DNA of 64,000 nucleotides from Marinoscillum sp. 108 (GCF_902506655.1 NZ_LR734815.1:124001-188000); one strand, 5' to 3'; counted from the first letter of the stretch, positions 16,944 through 26,530 are shown. Made by a program: numbers and translations. Notes: generated from the sequence alone by a model not told the origin.

Positions 16944-19900
16944 ATGATATCTCCTAAAATGTATCTCCGCAAATCGTGCGTCATTGCACTGTTATTTCTC
17001 TTTGTATCCTCGGCCACCCAGGGACAGACCTGGGAAGTACTCCTGAAAAAAGCTGAAAAGCAGTACAACAAAGGCAAATATGCCAAAGTAGAAAAAGCAC
17101 TGACCAAGCTGAGAAGCAAGCACATTGCCAAGAAATACAAGGGGGACTCTTCCCTCTACCCCCTCACCTACATCATGGGAGCCAGGGCAGACTATGCCAT
17201 GGCCGATTTTAAGGGTATGGAGGGCAATTTCAATATTGCTTTGAAATCACTCCCAAAATGGAAAAATGGGCATACCTACAATTACACCATGGGAATGCTT
17301 AGGGTCATTGACTTCTACAATGAATATGGGAACCACCGAAAAGCTGATAGCCTGACCTCCATCCTGGAAGGACTCAGTACTGCTTACCTGCAAAATGACA
17401 TTCTGGCTCAGGAGATCAAAATGCGCCGGGCTTTTACCGATGTAGCCATGGGCTCATATGATGAGGCCCTCATCTCCCTCAAAGAACTCATCGCAGCATG
17501 GCCTACCAAACTCAAATTGAGCTATTCATTTGAAGCCATAAAAGCAGAAGACGAAGCTTACAAAACACAACTTCTGGTAGATCTTTTCACAGCGGAAATA
17601 GAAGCATACCGAGGCAAGGGTGAATATCAAAAGGCCATTGAGCTGCTGGAGACTCGCAACAAACAGGTGAACCGACTAGTAGAAGCCACCACAGAGGCAT
17701 ATGTAGACTTCAGAATTGCCGAAACCAACGTGTATCTGGACTATGGTGATGCCACCAAGGCCAGAAAAGTGAGTGACCAGATTCTCACTGTAAAACCCAA
17801 AGGGAAACTTTTTGAAAAAGCTGGCTTTGCCAACATCATTGCCAATGAACGAGAAGGGCGCTTTGGCGATGCTGTGACCACTTCCATGAAAGTAGAAACA
17901 GCTTTGATCAAGGCCAAAGTGAGTCGGGAATATGCCTATTTCAACACAGAGTTTCTCAACACCCTCATGCGCAGCTATGAGCGAGATACCAAGCAAAACA
18001 TAGTGATGCGATTCAATTCGCTGATCTCGCGCACCGCCAACCTCCTGCCTGAGGATCACAAGACCATGACCTTAGCACTTGAAAATGGAATTCAATACAT
18101 TTTCGACATTCAACGATCAGAGAATTATCCGCTCGCGGAGAAATTCTACATCAAACTGGGTGAGTCTCTGAATACCCGGTATGGAAAAAGGGCCCTGCAA
18201 ACCAATATCTATCAAATCAACTTTGCGGGCTATTACCTGAAGTACTCAGAAAACCCGGCCAGGGCTTATAAGCTACTGGCCGGGGAAGTGTACAAAAAAC
18301 CACTCACCCAACTGTCCACCCAGCATCCTGATTATGCACGCATCGTCACCGATCTAATGGAGTATTTCACCCTCACGGGTAACTTTGACTATCCTATTGC
18401 CCTAACCAAAACTGTAGTAGAGGCCATGGTGGCCAACCCCAATACCACCAACTCAGAGCTGGGTGAAAAACTGGTGGCGCTTGCCAGACTGCAAATACAA
18501 GGCGGCTACTACAAAGATGCTGAGCTCAATGCCGACGAAGCACTGAAGGTACTCAGGCGTGGCGGTGAGCGTAAATCCGAGGAGTATGTGAAGGCGCTCA
18601 ACAGCGCTGCATTTCTATACGGTACCATTGGATTGTACAACAAAGCAGAGAATCAGCTCCGCAAATCAGAATCTATTTATAAGAAAATAGCCACTGCCAA
18701 TCAGGAACTCCGGCTGGAATCCATCGTGGACCTGGCCTTTCTCTACACCCGTATGGGCAACTATAGCGAAACCGAGGAGCTGGTGAATACGGCCATTGCA
18801 GAGCGGAAAAAACTATACGGAAGCAGTAGCCGCCGATTAATCAAACCATACAGTGCGCTGGGCGAGGTGTTCATGATCCGAGGGGACTATCCTGAATCGG
18901 AAAAAAACCTGAGAGCGGCCCTCTCGATTGCCGAAACCGTGTATGGCGACACCACACTGATCTTTGCTGAGACCCTCAGCAAAATGGTAAAACTATACCT
19001 CGACCTGGGCAACTATGAAGCAGCGCTGGTCAATGCCACAGACGTGCTGAAAATCAGGGAAAAAACCCTACGCCCCGATCATATTCTCTTTGCGGATACC
19101 TACACAGACCTTGGCCACATTCATTATAATCTTGGTAGTCAGCTCCAGATAGTGGACAAATACTATCAGCTGGCCAAAGAAATCACCGCGTCCAACTTTG
19201 ACGAAAAGCATCCACTCTACGCCGAAGCGCTCAAAAACATTGCGTTTGTACACATTCAGCGTGCAGAATATGACGTGGCTCTGGCACTCTTGGATCAGGC
19301 CGATGACATCTGGAGAGATGCGCTGGCCAACCAAAACAGAAGCTCAGGTGAGGTAGCCAGAATAAAAGGAGACATCTACAACTATCAGGGTAAATTCAAA
19401 GAAGCACGTCGTGAGTACGAAAAAGCGGCCAAGTATTTCAAACGAATCTTCAGTGAAGAACATCCTGACTTTCTCAATACCCAAAGCCGACTGGCACGTG
19501 CCTACTACATTAACGATGAAGTGAGCAAGGTGGAGTCCATACTCAGTGAGACAACTCTGGCTTACCTCAATTACACCAAAACCTACTTCCCTACTCTGAG
19601 TGAGGACGAAAAGGCCAAATTCTGGAACAAAATCAAACCGGACTTTGAATTTTATAATACGGTGGCGGTGCGCTATAGCGCCAGCAAGGAAAAATACCTG
19701 GAAAACATGTACGATTTTGCCCTGGCAACCAAGGGTCTCCTCCTCAACTCCTCCATCAAAACGAGAAATAGTATTCTTCACAGTGGGGACCAAAAACTGA
19801 TTACACTTTTCAAAACCTGGGTAAGTAAAAAAGAATACCTCACCACAACTTTGGCTCAGAGTTCGGAGGACGCCAGTGAGACTGAAATAGACATCAAAAA

Positions 19901-21191
19901 GCTGAAAGACGAAATTGCAGTACTCGAAAAGCAACTAAGTGAAAGCTCCGACACCTTTGAGGATTCCTTCGAGTACAAACTCTACACCTGGGATGACATC
20001 CGTAAGTCGCTGAAAGACAATGAAGCAGCGGTTGAAATCATCAGATATCGGGAGTTTGATGACCAATTCAATGATGAGAAGATTCGATACGCCGCCCTCA
20101 TTATCACCAGTGAGACCAGAAAGAATCCGGAATTGGTCCTTTTTGAAGATGGCAACGAAATGGAAACACGCCATTTTATGTATCACCGAAATATCACCAA
20201 ATACAAATTAACTGATGCCAACTCTTTTGGCGTTTTCTGGGAGCCTATTTACAATAAGGTAAAGGACAAGGAAATTGTTTTCCTATCGCCAGATGGTATT
20301 TACAATCAGCTCAATGTAGAATCTTTCAAAATCAATGAAACGGAGTATGTCATTGACAAAATGAATGTGCGGGTAGTGAATAACACCAAAACCATCGCGG
20401 CGCTCCGCTCCAGAGAGGCGAAAAAAGTGAAAAAAGCCGAAGAGCCACGTGAATTCACTGCCATGCTGTTGGGCAATCCAAACTACTATATAACCGACGA
20501 AAACCGAAAAACTGCGCAACGAGAAGCCAATCGTGGCGGAGCCAATGTCTATGTACCACAGCTACCTGGCACAGAGCAGGAGGTTATCACCATCAATGAT
20601 CTGCTGAAAACCAAGGGCTGGAAAATAGAATATTATCTTGGAGAAAATGCGACTGAAAATCAAATTAAGCAATCACAAAATTATACGCTCGTACACATTG
20701 CCACACATGGTTTCTTTGATGACAAAGCCAAAAAAGAGAAACGCCCTGAGTTTATGATTGAGGAAGATGACAATCCGCTCGACCGGGCCGGATTACTGGC
20801 AGAAGGTGGCGGAGATGTATTGGTAAAAGCCACCAAAAATTACAACATTGATGATGGAATACTCACCGCTCATGAGGCCATGAACCTCAATTTTGATAAA
20901 ACTGAACTCATCGTACTGAGTGCCTGCGAGACAGGTCGTGGGGAGATTCAGCAAGGAGAAGGAGTATTCGGCTTACAGCGATCATTCCTCGTGGCCGGAG
21001 CAGATGCCATTGTCATGAGTTTGTTTCAGGTATCCGATGAGGTCACACAGAAGCTCATGGTGGAATTTTATAAGAACTGGCTCAATGGGCAGGATAAACG
21101 TACGGCGTTCAACAATGCCCAACTGACCATCAAAGCACAATACAGTGATCCTATTTATTGGGGGGCATTCACGATGATTGCCAAGAGCTAG
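16944..21191 (+). CDS. Exported TPR-CHAT protein (caspase-like peptidase domain)
   Basis: A frame of about 1,400 residues. I place the start at ATG 16944 because this puts a clean signal peptide (MYLRKSC followed by a hydrophobic stretch, ending near TQGQ) at the N-terminus; an upstream in-frame TTG at 16914 is possible. Residues 30-900 are tetratricopeptide-like helices, with clear repeats such as YNKAENQLRKSESIY and YPESEKNLRAALSIAE. The C-terminal 350-400 residues are a CHAT domain, with His in LVHIATHGFF (about 1255) and Cys in VLSACETGRG (about 1328) forming the dyad. Bacteroidota have many exported TPR-CHAT proteins whose substrates are mostly unknown; cytosolic relatives (for example the Craspase partner TPR-CHAT) are proteases. 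The gene is followed 42 bp later by the sorbosone-dehydrogenase-like gene. Confidence 0.88.
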   Translation: MISPKMYLRKSCVIALLFLFVSSATQGQTWEVLLKKAEKQYNKGKYAKVEKALTKLRSKHIAKKYKGDSSLYPLTYIMGARADYAMADFKGMEGNFNIALKSLPKWKNGHTYNYTMGMLRVIDFYNEYGNHRKADSLTSILEGLSTAYLQNDILAQEIKMRRAFTDVAMGSYDEALISLKELIAAWPTKLKLSYSFEAIKAEDEAYKTQLLVDLFTAEIEAYRGKGEYQKAIELLETRNKQVNRLVEATTEAYVDFRIAETNVYLDYGDATKARKVSDQILTVKPKGKLFEKAGFANIIANEREGRFGDAVTTSMKVETALIKAKVSREYAYFNTEFLNTLMRSYERDTKQNIVMRFNSLISRTANLLPEDHKTMTLALENGIQYIFDIQRSENYPLAEKFYIKLGESLNTRYGKRALQTNIYQINFAGYYLKYSENPARAYKLLAGEVYKKPLTQLSTQHPDYARIVTDLMEYFTLTGNFDYPIALTKTVVEAMVANPNTTNSELGEKLVALARLQIQGGYYKDAELNADEALKVLRRGGERKSEEYVKALNSAAFLYGTIGLYNKAENQLRKSESIYKKIATANQELRLESIVDLAFLYTRMGNYSETEELVNTAIAERKKLYGSSSRRLIKPYSALGEVFMIRGDYPESEKNLRAALSIAETVYGDTTLIFAETLSKMVKLYLDLGNYEAALVNATDVLKIREKTLRPDHILFADTYTDLGHIHYNLGSQLQIVDKYYQLAKEITASNFDEKHPLYAEALKNIAFVHIQRAEYDVALALLDQADDIWRDALANQNRSSGEVARIKGDIYNYQGKFKEARREYEKAAKYFKRIFSEEHPDFLNTQSRLARAYYINDEVSKVESILSETTLAYLNYTKTYFPTLSEDEKAKFWNKIKPDFEFYNTVAVRYSASKEKYLENMYDFALATKGLLLNSSIKTRNSILHSGDQKLITLFKTWVSKKEYLTTTLAQSSEDASETEIDIKKLKDEIAVLEKQLSESSDTFEDSFEYKLYTWDDIRKSLKDNEAAVEIIRYREFDDQFNDEKIRYAALIITSETRKNPELVLFEDGNEMETRHFMYHRNITKYKLTDANSFGVFWEPIYNKVKDKEIVFLSPDGIYNQLNVESFKINETEYVIDKMNVRVVNNTKTIAALRSREAKKVKKAEEPREFTAMLLGNPNYYITDENRKTAQREANRGGANVYVPQLPGTEQEVITINDLLKTKGWKIEYYLGENATENQIKQSQNYTLVHIATHGFFDDKAKKEKRPEFMIEEDDNPLDRAGLLAEGGGDVLVKATKNYNIDDGILTAHEAMNLNFDKTELIVLSACETGRGEIQQGEGVFGLQRSFLVAGADAIVMSLFQVSDEVTQKLMVEFYKNWLNGQDKRTAFNNAQLTIKAQYSDPIYWGAFTMIAKS

Positions 21192-21233
21192 CGCTATCTT
21201 TGAACAATCAAAAGACTTATTGATTAAATCTTC

Positions 21234-22403
21234 ATGACCAGACTTATAATCATCTTGCTGAGCATTGCGCTCCTTTCCTGTACCAAGACACCGGAATCAG
21301 ATTCGAATACTGAGAAATCTACATCAGCAGACACCACGTTGCTGGATATGACGGACTTGCAACTAGACTCCCTGGTGCTGCCTGACGGATTTTCCATAGC
21401 CCTCTATGGCCGGGTAGAAAACGCCCGATCTATGGCCATAAGCCCTTCGGGAGTCCTCTACGTGGGTAACCGCGGGGGTGACAAAGTCTACGCCCTGAAG
21501 GATAACGATGGTGATTTCAAAGCGGACGAGATTTACGTTTTGGCTACTGACATGCGAATGCCCAATGGTGTGGCTTTCAAAGATGGTGACCTGTATGTGG
21601 CTGAAGTGAGTAAACTTTGGAAATTTCCTGCCATAGAGAGTAACCTGGCCGCACCGGTCAAAGAACTGATCTATGACGATTATCCCACTGATGGTCACCA
21701 TGGCTGGAAATATATTGCCTTCGGACCTGACGACAAGCTTTATGTGCCTGTAGGTGCTCCGTGCAACATTTGCGAAAGCAAGGATGAAATATATGCTTCT
21801 ATCACCCGCATGAATGCTGATGGCTCTGACCGTGAAGTGTATGTAAGTGGAGTCAGAAACACGGTCGGGTTCGCCTGGCATCCAGAAACAGGAGATCTCT
21901 ACTTTACCGATAATGGGCGAGATATGCTTGGTGATGACATCCCTCCCTGTGAGCTAAACAGAGCTACAGAAAAAGGCCAACACTTTGGCTACCCCTACTG
22001 CCATGGTGGCGATCTCAAAGACCCGGAATTTGGAGATAAGAGATCGTGTGATGAATTTGTGGCACCTGTTCAAAAACTCGGAGCACATGTGGCACCACTT
22101 GGCATGAAGTTCAACACCGGCAGTATGTTCCCTTCCCAGTACGCCAACCTGGCCTTCATTGCGGAACATGGCTCCTGGAACCGCTCGCCGGAGGCTGGGC
22201 ACAGTGGCCACAAGATCACTACCGTGAAAATAGAAGACGGCCAGGGTGTAGCCTATGAAGATTTTATTACAGGTTTTCTCAACAAAGAAACCAACACCGC
22301 CTGGGGACGCCCGGTAGATGTACTGTTTCTCAAAGACGGCTCTATGCTCATCTCCGACGACCTGACCGGGTCTATTTACAGAGTGACCTACACCGGATCG
22401 TAA
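21234..22403 (+). CDS. Sorbosone/glucose dehydrogenase-like beta-propeller lipoprotein
   Basis: The 389-aa product has a lipoprotein signal (lipobox LLSC, Cys16) and a six-bladed propeller of the L-sorbosone/PQQ-glucose dehydrogenase family. Typical blocks are PNGVAFKDGDLYVAE, HHGWKYIAFGPDDKLYV, FTDNGRDMLGDD and EKGQHFGYPYCHGGD. Its likely role is periplasmic oxidation of a sugar or polyol, passing electrons to a cytochrome; many family members lack a demonstrated activity. It sits between the TPR-CHAT gene and an ABC ATPase, and its stop codon is directly followed, in the same frame, by that ATPase. Confidence 0.82.
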   Translation: MTRLIIILLSIALLSCTKTPESDSNTEKSTSADTTLLDMTDLQLDSLVLPDGFSIALYGRVENARSMAISPSGVLYVGNRGGDKVYALKDNDGDFKADEIYVLATDMRMPNGVAFKDGDLYVAEVSKLWKFPAIESNLAAPVKELIYDDYPTDGHHGWKYIAFGPDDKLYVPVGAPCNICESKDEIYASITRMNADGSDREVYVSGVRNTVGFAWHPETGDLYFTDNGRDMLGDDIPPCELNRATEKGQHFGYPYCHGGDLKDPEFGDKRSCDEFVAPVQKLGAHVAPLGMKFNTGSMFPSQYANLAFIAEHGSWNRSPEAGHSGHKITTVKIEDGQGVAYEDFITGFLNKETNTAWGRPVDVLFLKDGSMLISDDLTGSIYRVTYTGS

Positions 22404-22406
22404 ATA

Positions 22407-23405
22407 TTGTCCATACTCAGCGCACATTCTGTAGGGAAAAACTATGACGGACGCACTGTCCTTCAAGGCGTTTCATTTGAAATCCATAAGGGAGAAGTAT
22501 GCGCACTCATAGGCAGAAGTGGATCGGGGAAAACCACACTGATCAGGATACTGGCTGGCCTGCTCGCACCTGACACTGGCGAGGTTTGGCTGGAAGGCGA
22601 AAAGTTGGAAAATCCTGACGATCAACTCGTACCAGGCTATGAAGAAATCAGGCTCGTACATCAGGATTTTCAGCTGAAGCACCGCATGACAGTCCGGGAA
22701 AATATCCGGTACGAACTTCTCAGCTATGTGTCCGACTATCAGCACGAACGAATCTCAGAGCTGTTGAAGCTTTGCCGAATCGAGCACCTGCAGGATAAAG
22801 ACATCTCTTTGCTCTCCGGAGGCGAAAAGCAGCGGGTGGCCATTGCCAGAGGCATGGCCACCGAGCCTGACGTGCTGTTGCTGGATGAGCCCTTTAGCAA
22901 CCTGGACATCAACACCAAGGCTATCCTGCTCGAAGAAGTAAAGGAGATAGCAAGCTCTACGGATACTGCCATTTTCCTGATCACCCATGATGCTCGGGAT
23001 GCTATGGAAATTGCCGACAGGCTGCTCGTGCTGGATGCCGGACAGCTCATCAAAACAGGCACACCGGAAAATATCTATCATGCCCCAGATGACACCAGAG
23101 TGGCTGACCTCCTGGGCCTTTATAATACATTGACAGTGGAAGAACTACAAACGCTTCTTCCAGACATCCTGCCACCAGCGGGGCAGCACTTCGGCTTGTG
23201 GGCAGAAGACCTGCAGCTCGATCCAGACGGTTTTGCAGCCACCATTCAAAAAGTAGTGTTTGGCGGGCCCTATAACAAGGTAGTTCTCTCTCCACATTCC
23301 CTTCCCCATTTACGCCTTTGGGCCTTTGATCATACAAAAAAAATCACTCCAACAACACAAGTCTGTTTTTCAATCAAAGGGGATCGCCTCTTCCCGGTCA
23401 CCTAA
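22407..23405 (+). CDS. ABC transporter ATPase (PotA/FbpC-like), no permease nearby
   Basis: The 332-aa product has Walker A IGRSGSGKTT, Q-loop VHQDFQLKHRM, signature LSGGEKQRVA, Walker B LLLDEPFSNLD and an H-loop in ITHDARDAM. The region after residue 230 looks like a TOBE-type extension, as in iron, spermidine and molybdate importers. No membrane or binding-protein gene flanks it. The start is a TTG at 22407, in the same frame as the preceding gene and separated from its TAA by one codon (ATA), so translation probably re-initiates; no ATG lies near the start of the domain. The substrate is unknown. Confidence 0.85.
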   Translation: MSILSAHSVGKNYDGRTVLQGVSFEIHKGEVCALIGRSGSGKTTLIRILAGLLAPDTGEVWLEGEKLENPDDQLVPGYEEIRLVHQDFQLKHRMTVRENIRYELLSYVSDYQHERISELLKLCRIEHLQDKDISLLSGGEKQRVAIARGMATEPDVLLLDEPFSNLDINTKAILLEEVKEIASSTDTAIFLITHDARDAMEIADRLLVLDAGQLIKTGTPENIYHAPDDTRVADLLGLYNTLTVEELQTLLPDILPPAGQHFGLWAEDLQLDPDGFAATIQKVVFGGPYNKVVLSPHSLPHLRLWAFDHTKKITPTTQVCFSIKGDRLFPVT

Positions 23406-23659
23406 TTGCGCGGAAAACTCAATCTTGCCCACTTTGACCTCAATTAAGGCATTTGATAAATCAATCAGAACCATGGTGACCCAAAGCCGAAGGCATCAAA
23501 AGCCATCGTCTGTATCACAGAATTCTAACAAACCGGTCTTATTGACGAGTGAACCCTGATCAAGCAGTAAAGCTGTGGGGAGATTGCATTAAAGATGGAT
23601 AATGAAGTAGAGTGACCTGATACCTTATAACCCCAATCCAACTGATTGGCCACTTACCC

Positions 23660-23870
23660 TTCATTTTCTTTGCTTGCCCCGGGCCGCGTAGGCAAAGAAA
23701 ACAATTTGGTGCTCCAACCAAATGGCACCAACCTAGCCGGTCGCACGCAAAAAATCATTTTGACTCATCGTTTATGGACTTTTTTAAAGACCTTCTGAAG
23801 TCAAAATGATTCACACTTGTCCCGGCCGGGCAAGGCTTGGATGCCCCACCCGCCTTGTGCCCTTACTTTT
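23660..23870. repeat. Structured intergenic element with nested inverted repeats
   Basis: Several stems follow one another. Arms at 23664-23673 and 23692-23701 (TTTTCTTTGC) make a 10-bp stem around a GC-rich loop; 23704-23710 and 23717-23723 (ATTTGGT) make a 7-bp stem; 23753-23765 and 23799-23811 (AATCATTTTGACT) make a perfect 13-bp stem with a 33-base loop; a GC-rich imperfect stem lies at about 23827-23872. The layout resembles dispersed intergenic elements found in Bacteroidota and other bacteria rather than a gene, but genome copy number is unknown. Confidence 0.5.
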
Positions 23871-23991
23871 CTGGATCTACAGTGGATTATTTCAGTTTTG
23901 CAAAATATAACCATTTAGTGATATCCCACACAAGTATTGCTTGATCCGTGCCCCCTCAATGATCAGCAAGCGCCAGCAGTCCTATAACCAT

Positions 23992-24017
23992 AAAAAACCC
24001 CGCCTTGAGCGGGGTTT
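23992..24017 (-). terminator. Strong minus-strand terminator with no gene before it
   Basis: Arms AAACCCCGC (23995-24003) and GCGGGGTTT (24009-24017) form a perfect 9-bp stem with a 5-base loop. On the minus strand the stem is followed by six T, while the plus-strand side has only three. A minus-strand transcript ending here would come from 24018-24312, where no protein gene is found. Confidence 0.6.
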
Positions 24018-24312
24018 GCTGGGTGCTATCCGGAGTGATCAGATCAATCGAATAACCAGGCCAGATCCTGTGTTGCTGTGGGTTATCCCAAACAGTTTTC
24101 TTATTTAGTAGCGCAAATACCAATCATCTGATATAAGCATGAAATTACTACCTAAAAGCCTCTAAATGCTGTTGAAAAACATGATCAGTGGTGATATGTA
24201 TCAACGGTATTCATCAAATATTTTAGGTAAGAAAACGTTACCTTTTTCCGTCTGATTTCAAAAAAGGTTAAATCCTTGAACACCTAATGCGAGTTGTCAC
24301 TAGATTAGCAGT

Positions 24313-24795
24313 ATGGACAGACCAGCGTTTGACGACATCTTCATGGAACTGGCAGTAAACCTTGCCAAAAAAAGTCATTGTATCAAAAGACATGTAGGGG
24401 CAGTACTTACCAAAGACACCCGCATCATCTCTATAGGCTACAATGGCCCTCCTGCAGGCACGCATAACTGTGATGAAGAATATCCTGAAACAGGTTGCCC
24501 CCGAGATTCAAAAGGTGGCTGCTCTCTGGCGATTCATGCCGAGCAAAATGCCATACTTTATGCTGTGAAGAATAAGGCAACAGTAGAGGGTTCCACCCTT
24601 TATGTGACACTTTCACCTTGTCTGGCCTGTGCCCGGATCATCTATACCGCCGGTATCGTAAAAGTCATCTACCTCAACTCTTATGCTGCTCACAAAGGAA
24701 TAGAGCAGGATGAAGGAGTGGATTTCCTGAGTAAGTTTGGTGTGACCATGGAAAAGTACCAGGGTCAGATCTCTCATGTCACAGACCTAATCTGA
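24313..24795 (+). CDS. dCMP deaminase / zinc deoxycytidylate deaminase family
   Basis: The 160-aa product has the deaminase zinc site: His75 and Glu77 in IHAEQNAIL and Cys103/Cys106 in LSPCLACARII. The ComEB/dCMP deaminase length and the additional early Cys residues (HNCDEE, GCPRDS and GGCS) are typical of this family, which has a second zinc site in some members. It makes dUMP for thymidylate synthesis. It is a single gene, convergent with the T9SS protein gene 5 bp downstream. Confidence 0.9.
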   Translation: MDRPAFDDIFMELAVNLAKKSHCIKRHVGAVLTKDTRIISIGYNGPPAGTHNCDEEYPETGCPRDSKGGCSLAIHAEQNAILYAVKNKATVEGSTLYVTLSPCLACARIIYTAGIVKVIYLNSYAAHKGIEQDEGVDFLSKFGVTMEKYQGQISHVTDLI

Positions 24796-24800
24796 AAAGG

Positions 24801-26414
24801 TTATTGAATAGCGAGTCTTTTGGTGGAATATCCATTTAAATTCTGCACTTTGAGTAAATAGGTACCCGGCTTCATTCCGGCTGTGCTAATCTTCTGCTCC
24901 ACACTGAAATTGCCCGTGCTTATCTGAAGTCCGCTGATGGTATACAGTCCCCAGGACATATCTGCGGTGGCTCCGTCTACGGCAAATATCGATTCTGAAA
25001 AAGCAGGATTCGGATAAGTTTTGATTTCCGAAGAAAAAGCGGTGGACCCCAAGGCAATGACTTTGAGCACTTCATGAGTTCCATCATAGTCGGTCTGTGA
25101 AAGCCTGTAATAGGTGACCGTCCAGGCATTGTGTCCTTGTTCATCAGTCACTTCATACCTACGCATTTCTTTGCAGGATCCGGCTCCTTCCACTTTTATT
25201 ATTTCCTCAAAAGTCTGTCCATCCCTTGATCGCTCCAGGGTAAAGTGGCTGTTGTTGAGTTCAGAGACGGTCTCCCAACTAAGTACAACCTTTCCTGCTC
25301 GCTCCACTCCTTCAAACAACAACAGACTCACAGGAAGCGGATTGCAGGAACTCCCGCAACATCCTCCACTCCCACCGGAGCAATCGCCAGTATCTCCCGT
25401 TGGTGTGTTGCCAGTGAAAGTACCTCCAACCACCAGAGTACCACCATTCACATCCACAGCACCACCATTCCTATTATCAAAATTTCCACCTACATCAATG
25501 AACCCTCCACTATCTGCGGAAACATCACTATTTCCACGATTGTCGAAATTGCGAAGCAGATTAAAAGTGCCATTGTTTCTTACCACTAAAATCTCATTCC
25601 CTGCATTGTCAAAATTGCCTGTGGCGCGAACATGTGAGTTGTCTATGTACCATTCATTATTCACAATATCCCCTTTAATATCCACCTGAGTATTGTTATT
25701 CATCGTGAGCACACCATTGCCATTGAAATCCAGTGCAGTGGTCCCAAATGACATCAAATTGGAAGTACCAAGATCCAGGGTGCTATTGTCAAAAACCACG
25801 CTACCATTTTCAATGGTCATTTTCCCTCCTGAATTCACGATACTGTTAGTAACTGTAGTGTTTTTCAAGGAAATACTCGTTCCCACATCCAGCACCGCGT
25901 CGGTGATGGTAGCATTCTCGAGTTGCAAACTCCCGGAGGTGGTTATATCTGTCCCTGTCATGGCCATGCTGGTCACGCTGGTGGTCCATGAGGATACGCC
26001 TGTAAATGTAGAGTTCTCCAGTACTACATCGTCTCCTGAGATACTCACTGTCCCCATGCTGAGTACTACATTGCTATTATACATGGCAAAATCTCCACCA
26101 TTGGCGGTTGAAAAACTAGTAGATACATTATAGGTGCCGCCATTGTAGGTGTTGGTGGATCCGGCCCCATCGGCTAGTGTCCACACATTAAAGGTAGCTC
26201 CAGTGCCGTTGAGCGTACCTCCGGATTCTACTTTGAGTGTACCCATCACGGTCACCGTGACTCCCGGATCCACATTGAGCGTAGTGCCGGAAATGGTCAG
26301 GTTCCCAATGGTGGTACAATTGCTGCTAATAGTACCAGAAGTAGGGCATTGTGCCCATAACACTCCGGTAAGTGCTAAATATGAGATGGTGAGTAAGCCT
26401 ATTTTGATGATCAT
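24801..26414 (-). CDS. Exported beta-repeat protein with T9SS sorting domain (paralogue 1)
   Basis: The 537-aa product has a signal peptide ending near VLWAQC, then 320 residues of short Gly/Thr/Asn-rich repeats (themes like xxLxxGTxxxVxNxT) that suggest a parallel beta-helix. A Cys cluster (Cys345, 352, 353 and 357) precedes an fn3-like linker starting LPVSLLLFEGV, and a type A T9SS C-terminal domain covers about residues 462-537, beginning KTYPNPAF and ending TYLLKV...KRLAIQ. This tail directs secretion through the type IX system and anchoring to the surface. The function is unknown; an adhesin or surface-layer role is inferred. The neighbouring gene at 26612 is a paralogue. Confidence 0.85.
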   Translation of the reverse strand: MIIKIGLLTISYLALTGVLWAQCPTSGTISSNCTTIGNLTISGTTLNVDPGVTVTVMGTLKVESGGTLNGTGATFNVWTLADGAGSTNTYNGGTYNVSTSFSTANGGDFAMYNSNVVLSMGTVSISGDDVVLENSTFTGVSSWTTSVTSMAMTGTDITTSGSLQLENATITDAVLDVGTSISLKNTTVTNSIVNSGGKMTIENGSVVFDNSTLDLGTSNLMSFGTTALDFNGNGVLTMNNNTQVDIKGDIVNNEWYIDNSHVRATGNFDNAGNEILVVRNNGTFNLLRNFDNRGNSDVSADSGGFIDVGGNFDNRNGGAVDVNGGTLVVGGTFTGNTPTGDTGDCSGGSGGCCGSSCNPLPVSLLLFEGVERAGKVVLSWETVSELNNSHFTLERSRDGQTFEEIIKVEGAGSCKEMRRYEVTDEQGHNAWTVTYYRLSQTDYDGTHEVLKVIALGSTAFSSEIKTYPNPAFSESIFAVDGATADMSWGLYTISGLQISTGNFSVEQKISTAGMKPGTYLLKVQNLNGYSTKRLAIQ

Positions 26415-26491
26415 AAGGTGGTTTTTTTTTAGTCCATAGCTAAGAACTACACCTTAAAATAGGGTTATATTTTATTCATAACATATTGATA

Positions 26492-26530
26492 AACACGCAA
26501 TTGGGCGAATTACGCACATTTTTGCGTGTT
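26492..26530. promoter_or_regulatory. 9-bp inverted repeat upstream of paralogue 1
   Basis: AACACGCAA (26492-26500) and TTGCGTGTT (26522-26530) are perfect reverse complements with a 21-base spacer. The pair lies 78-116 bp upstream of the start at 26414, in the gap between the two paralogues. It could be an operator or a stem in the 3' region of the upstream gene. Confidence 0.35.

Larger units (their letters stand above)
23406..24312. other. Gene-free stretch of about 0.9 kb with several hairpins
   Basis: No plausible protein gene was found on either strand. The stretch holds a structured, repeat-like block at 23660-23870 and a strong hairpin with a U-tract on the minus strand at 23992-24017, followed by about 300 bases without a gene up to the dCMP deaminase start at 24313. 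Confidence 0.6.

Noticed and set aside
16944-21191. Craspase-type CRISPR effector partner
   Set aside because: The TPR-CHAT protein has a signal peptide, and no gRAMP or other cas gene is in the window.
23326-23559. 77-codon plus-strand frame at the end of the ABC ATPase gene
   Set aside because: It starts within the ATPase gene in another frame, and its product is of low complexity with no recognisable fold or start context.
24018-24312. tmRNA or 6S RNA in the stretch before the orphan terminator
   Set aside because: I found no tRNA-like ends, tag frame or the long open-loop hairpin, so only a generic small-RNA suggestion is kept.
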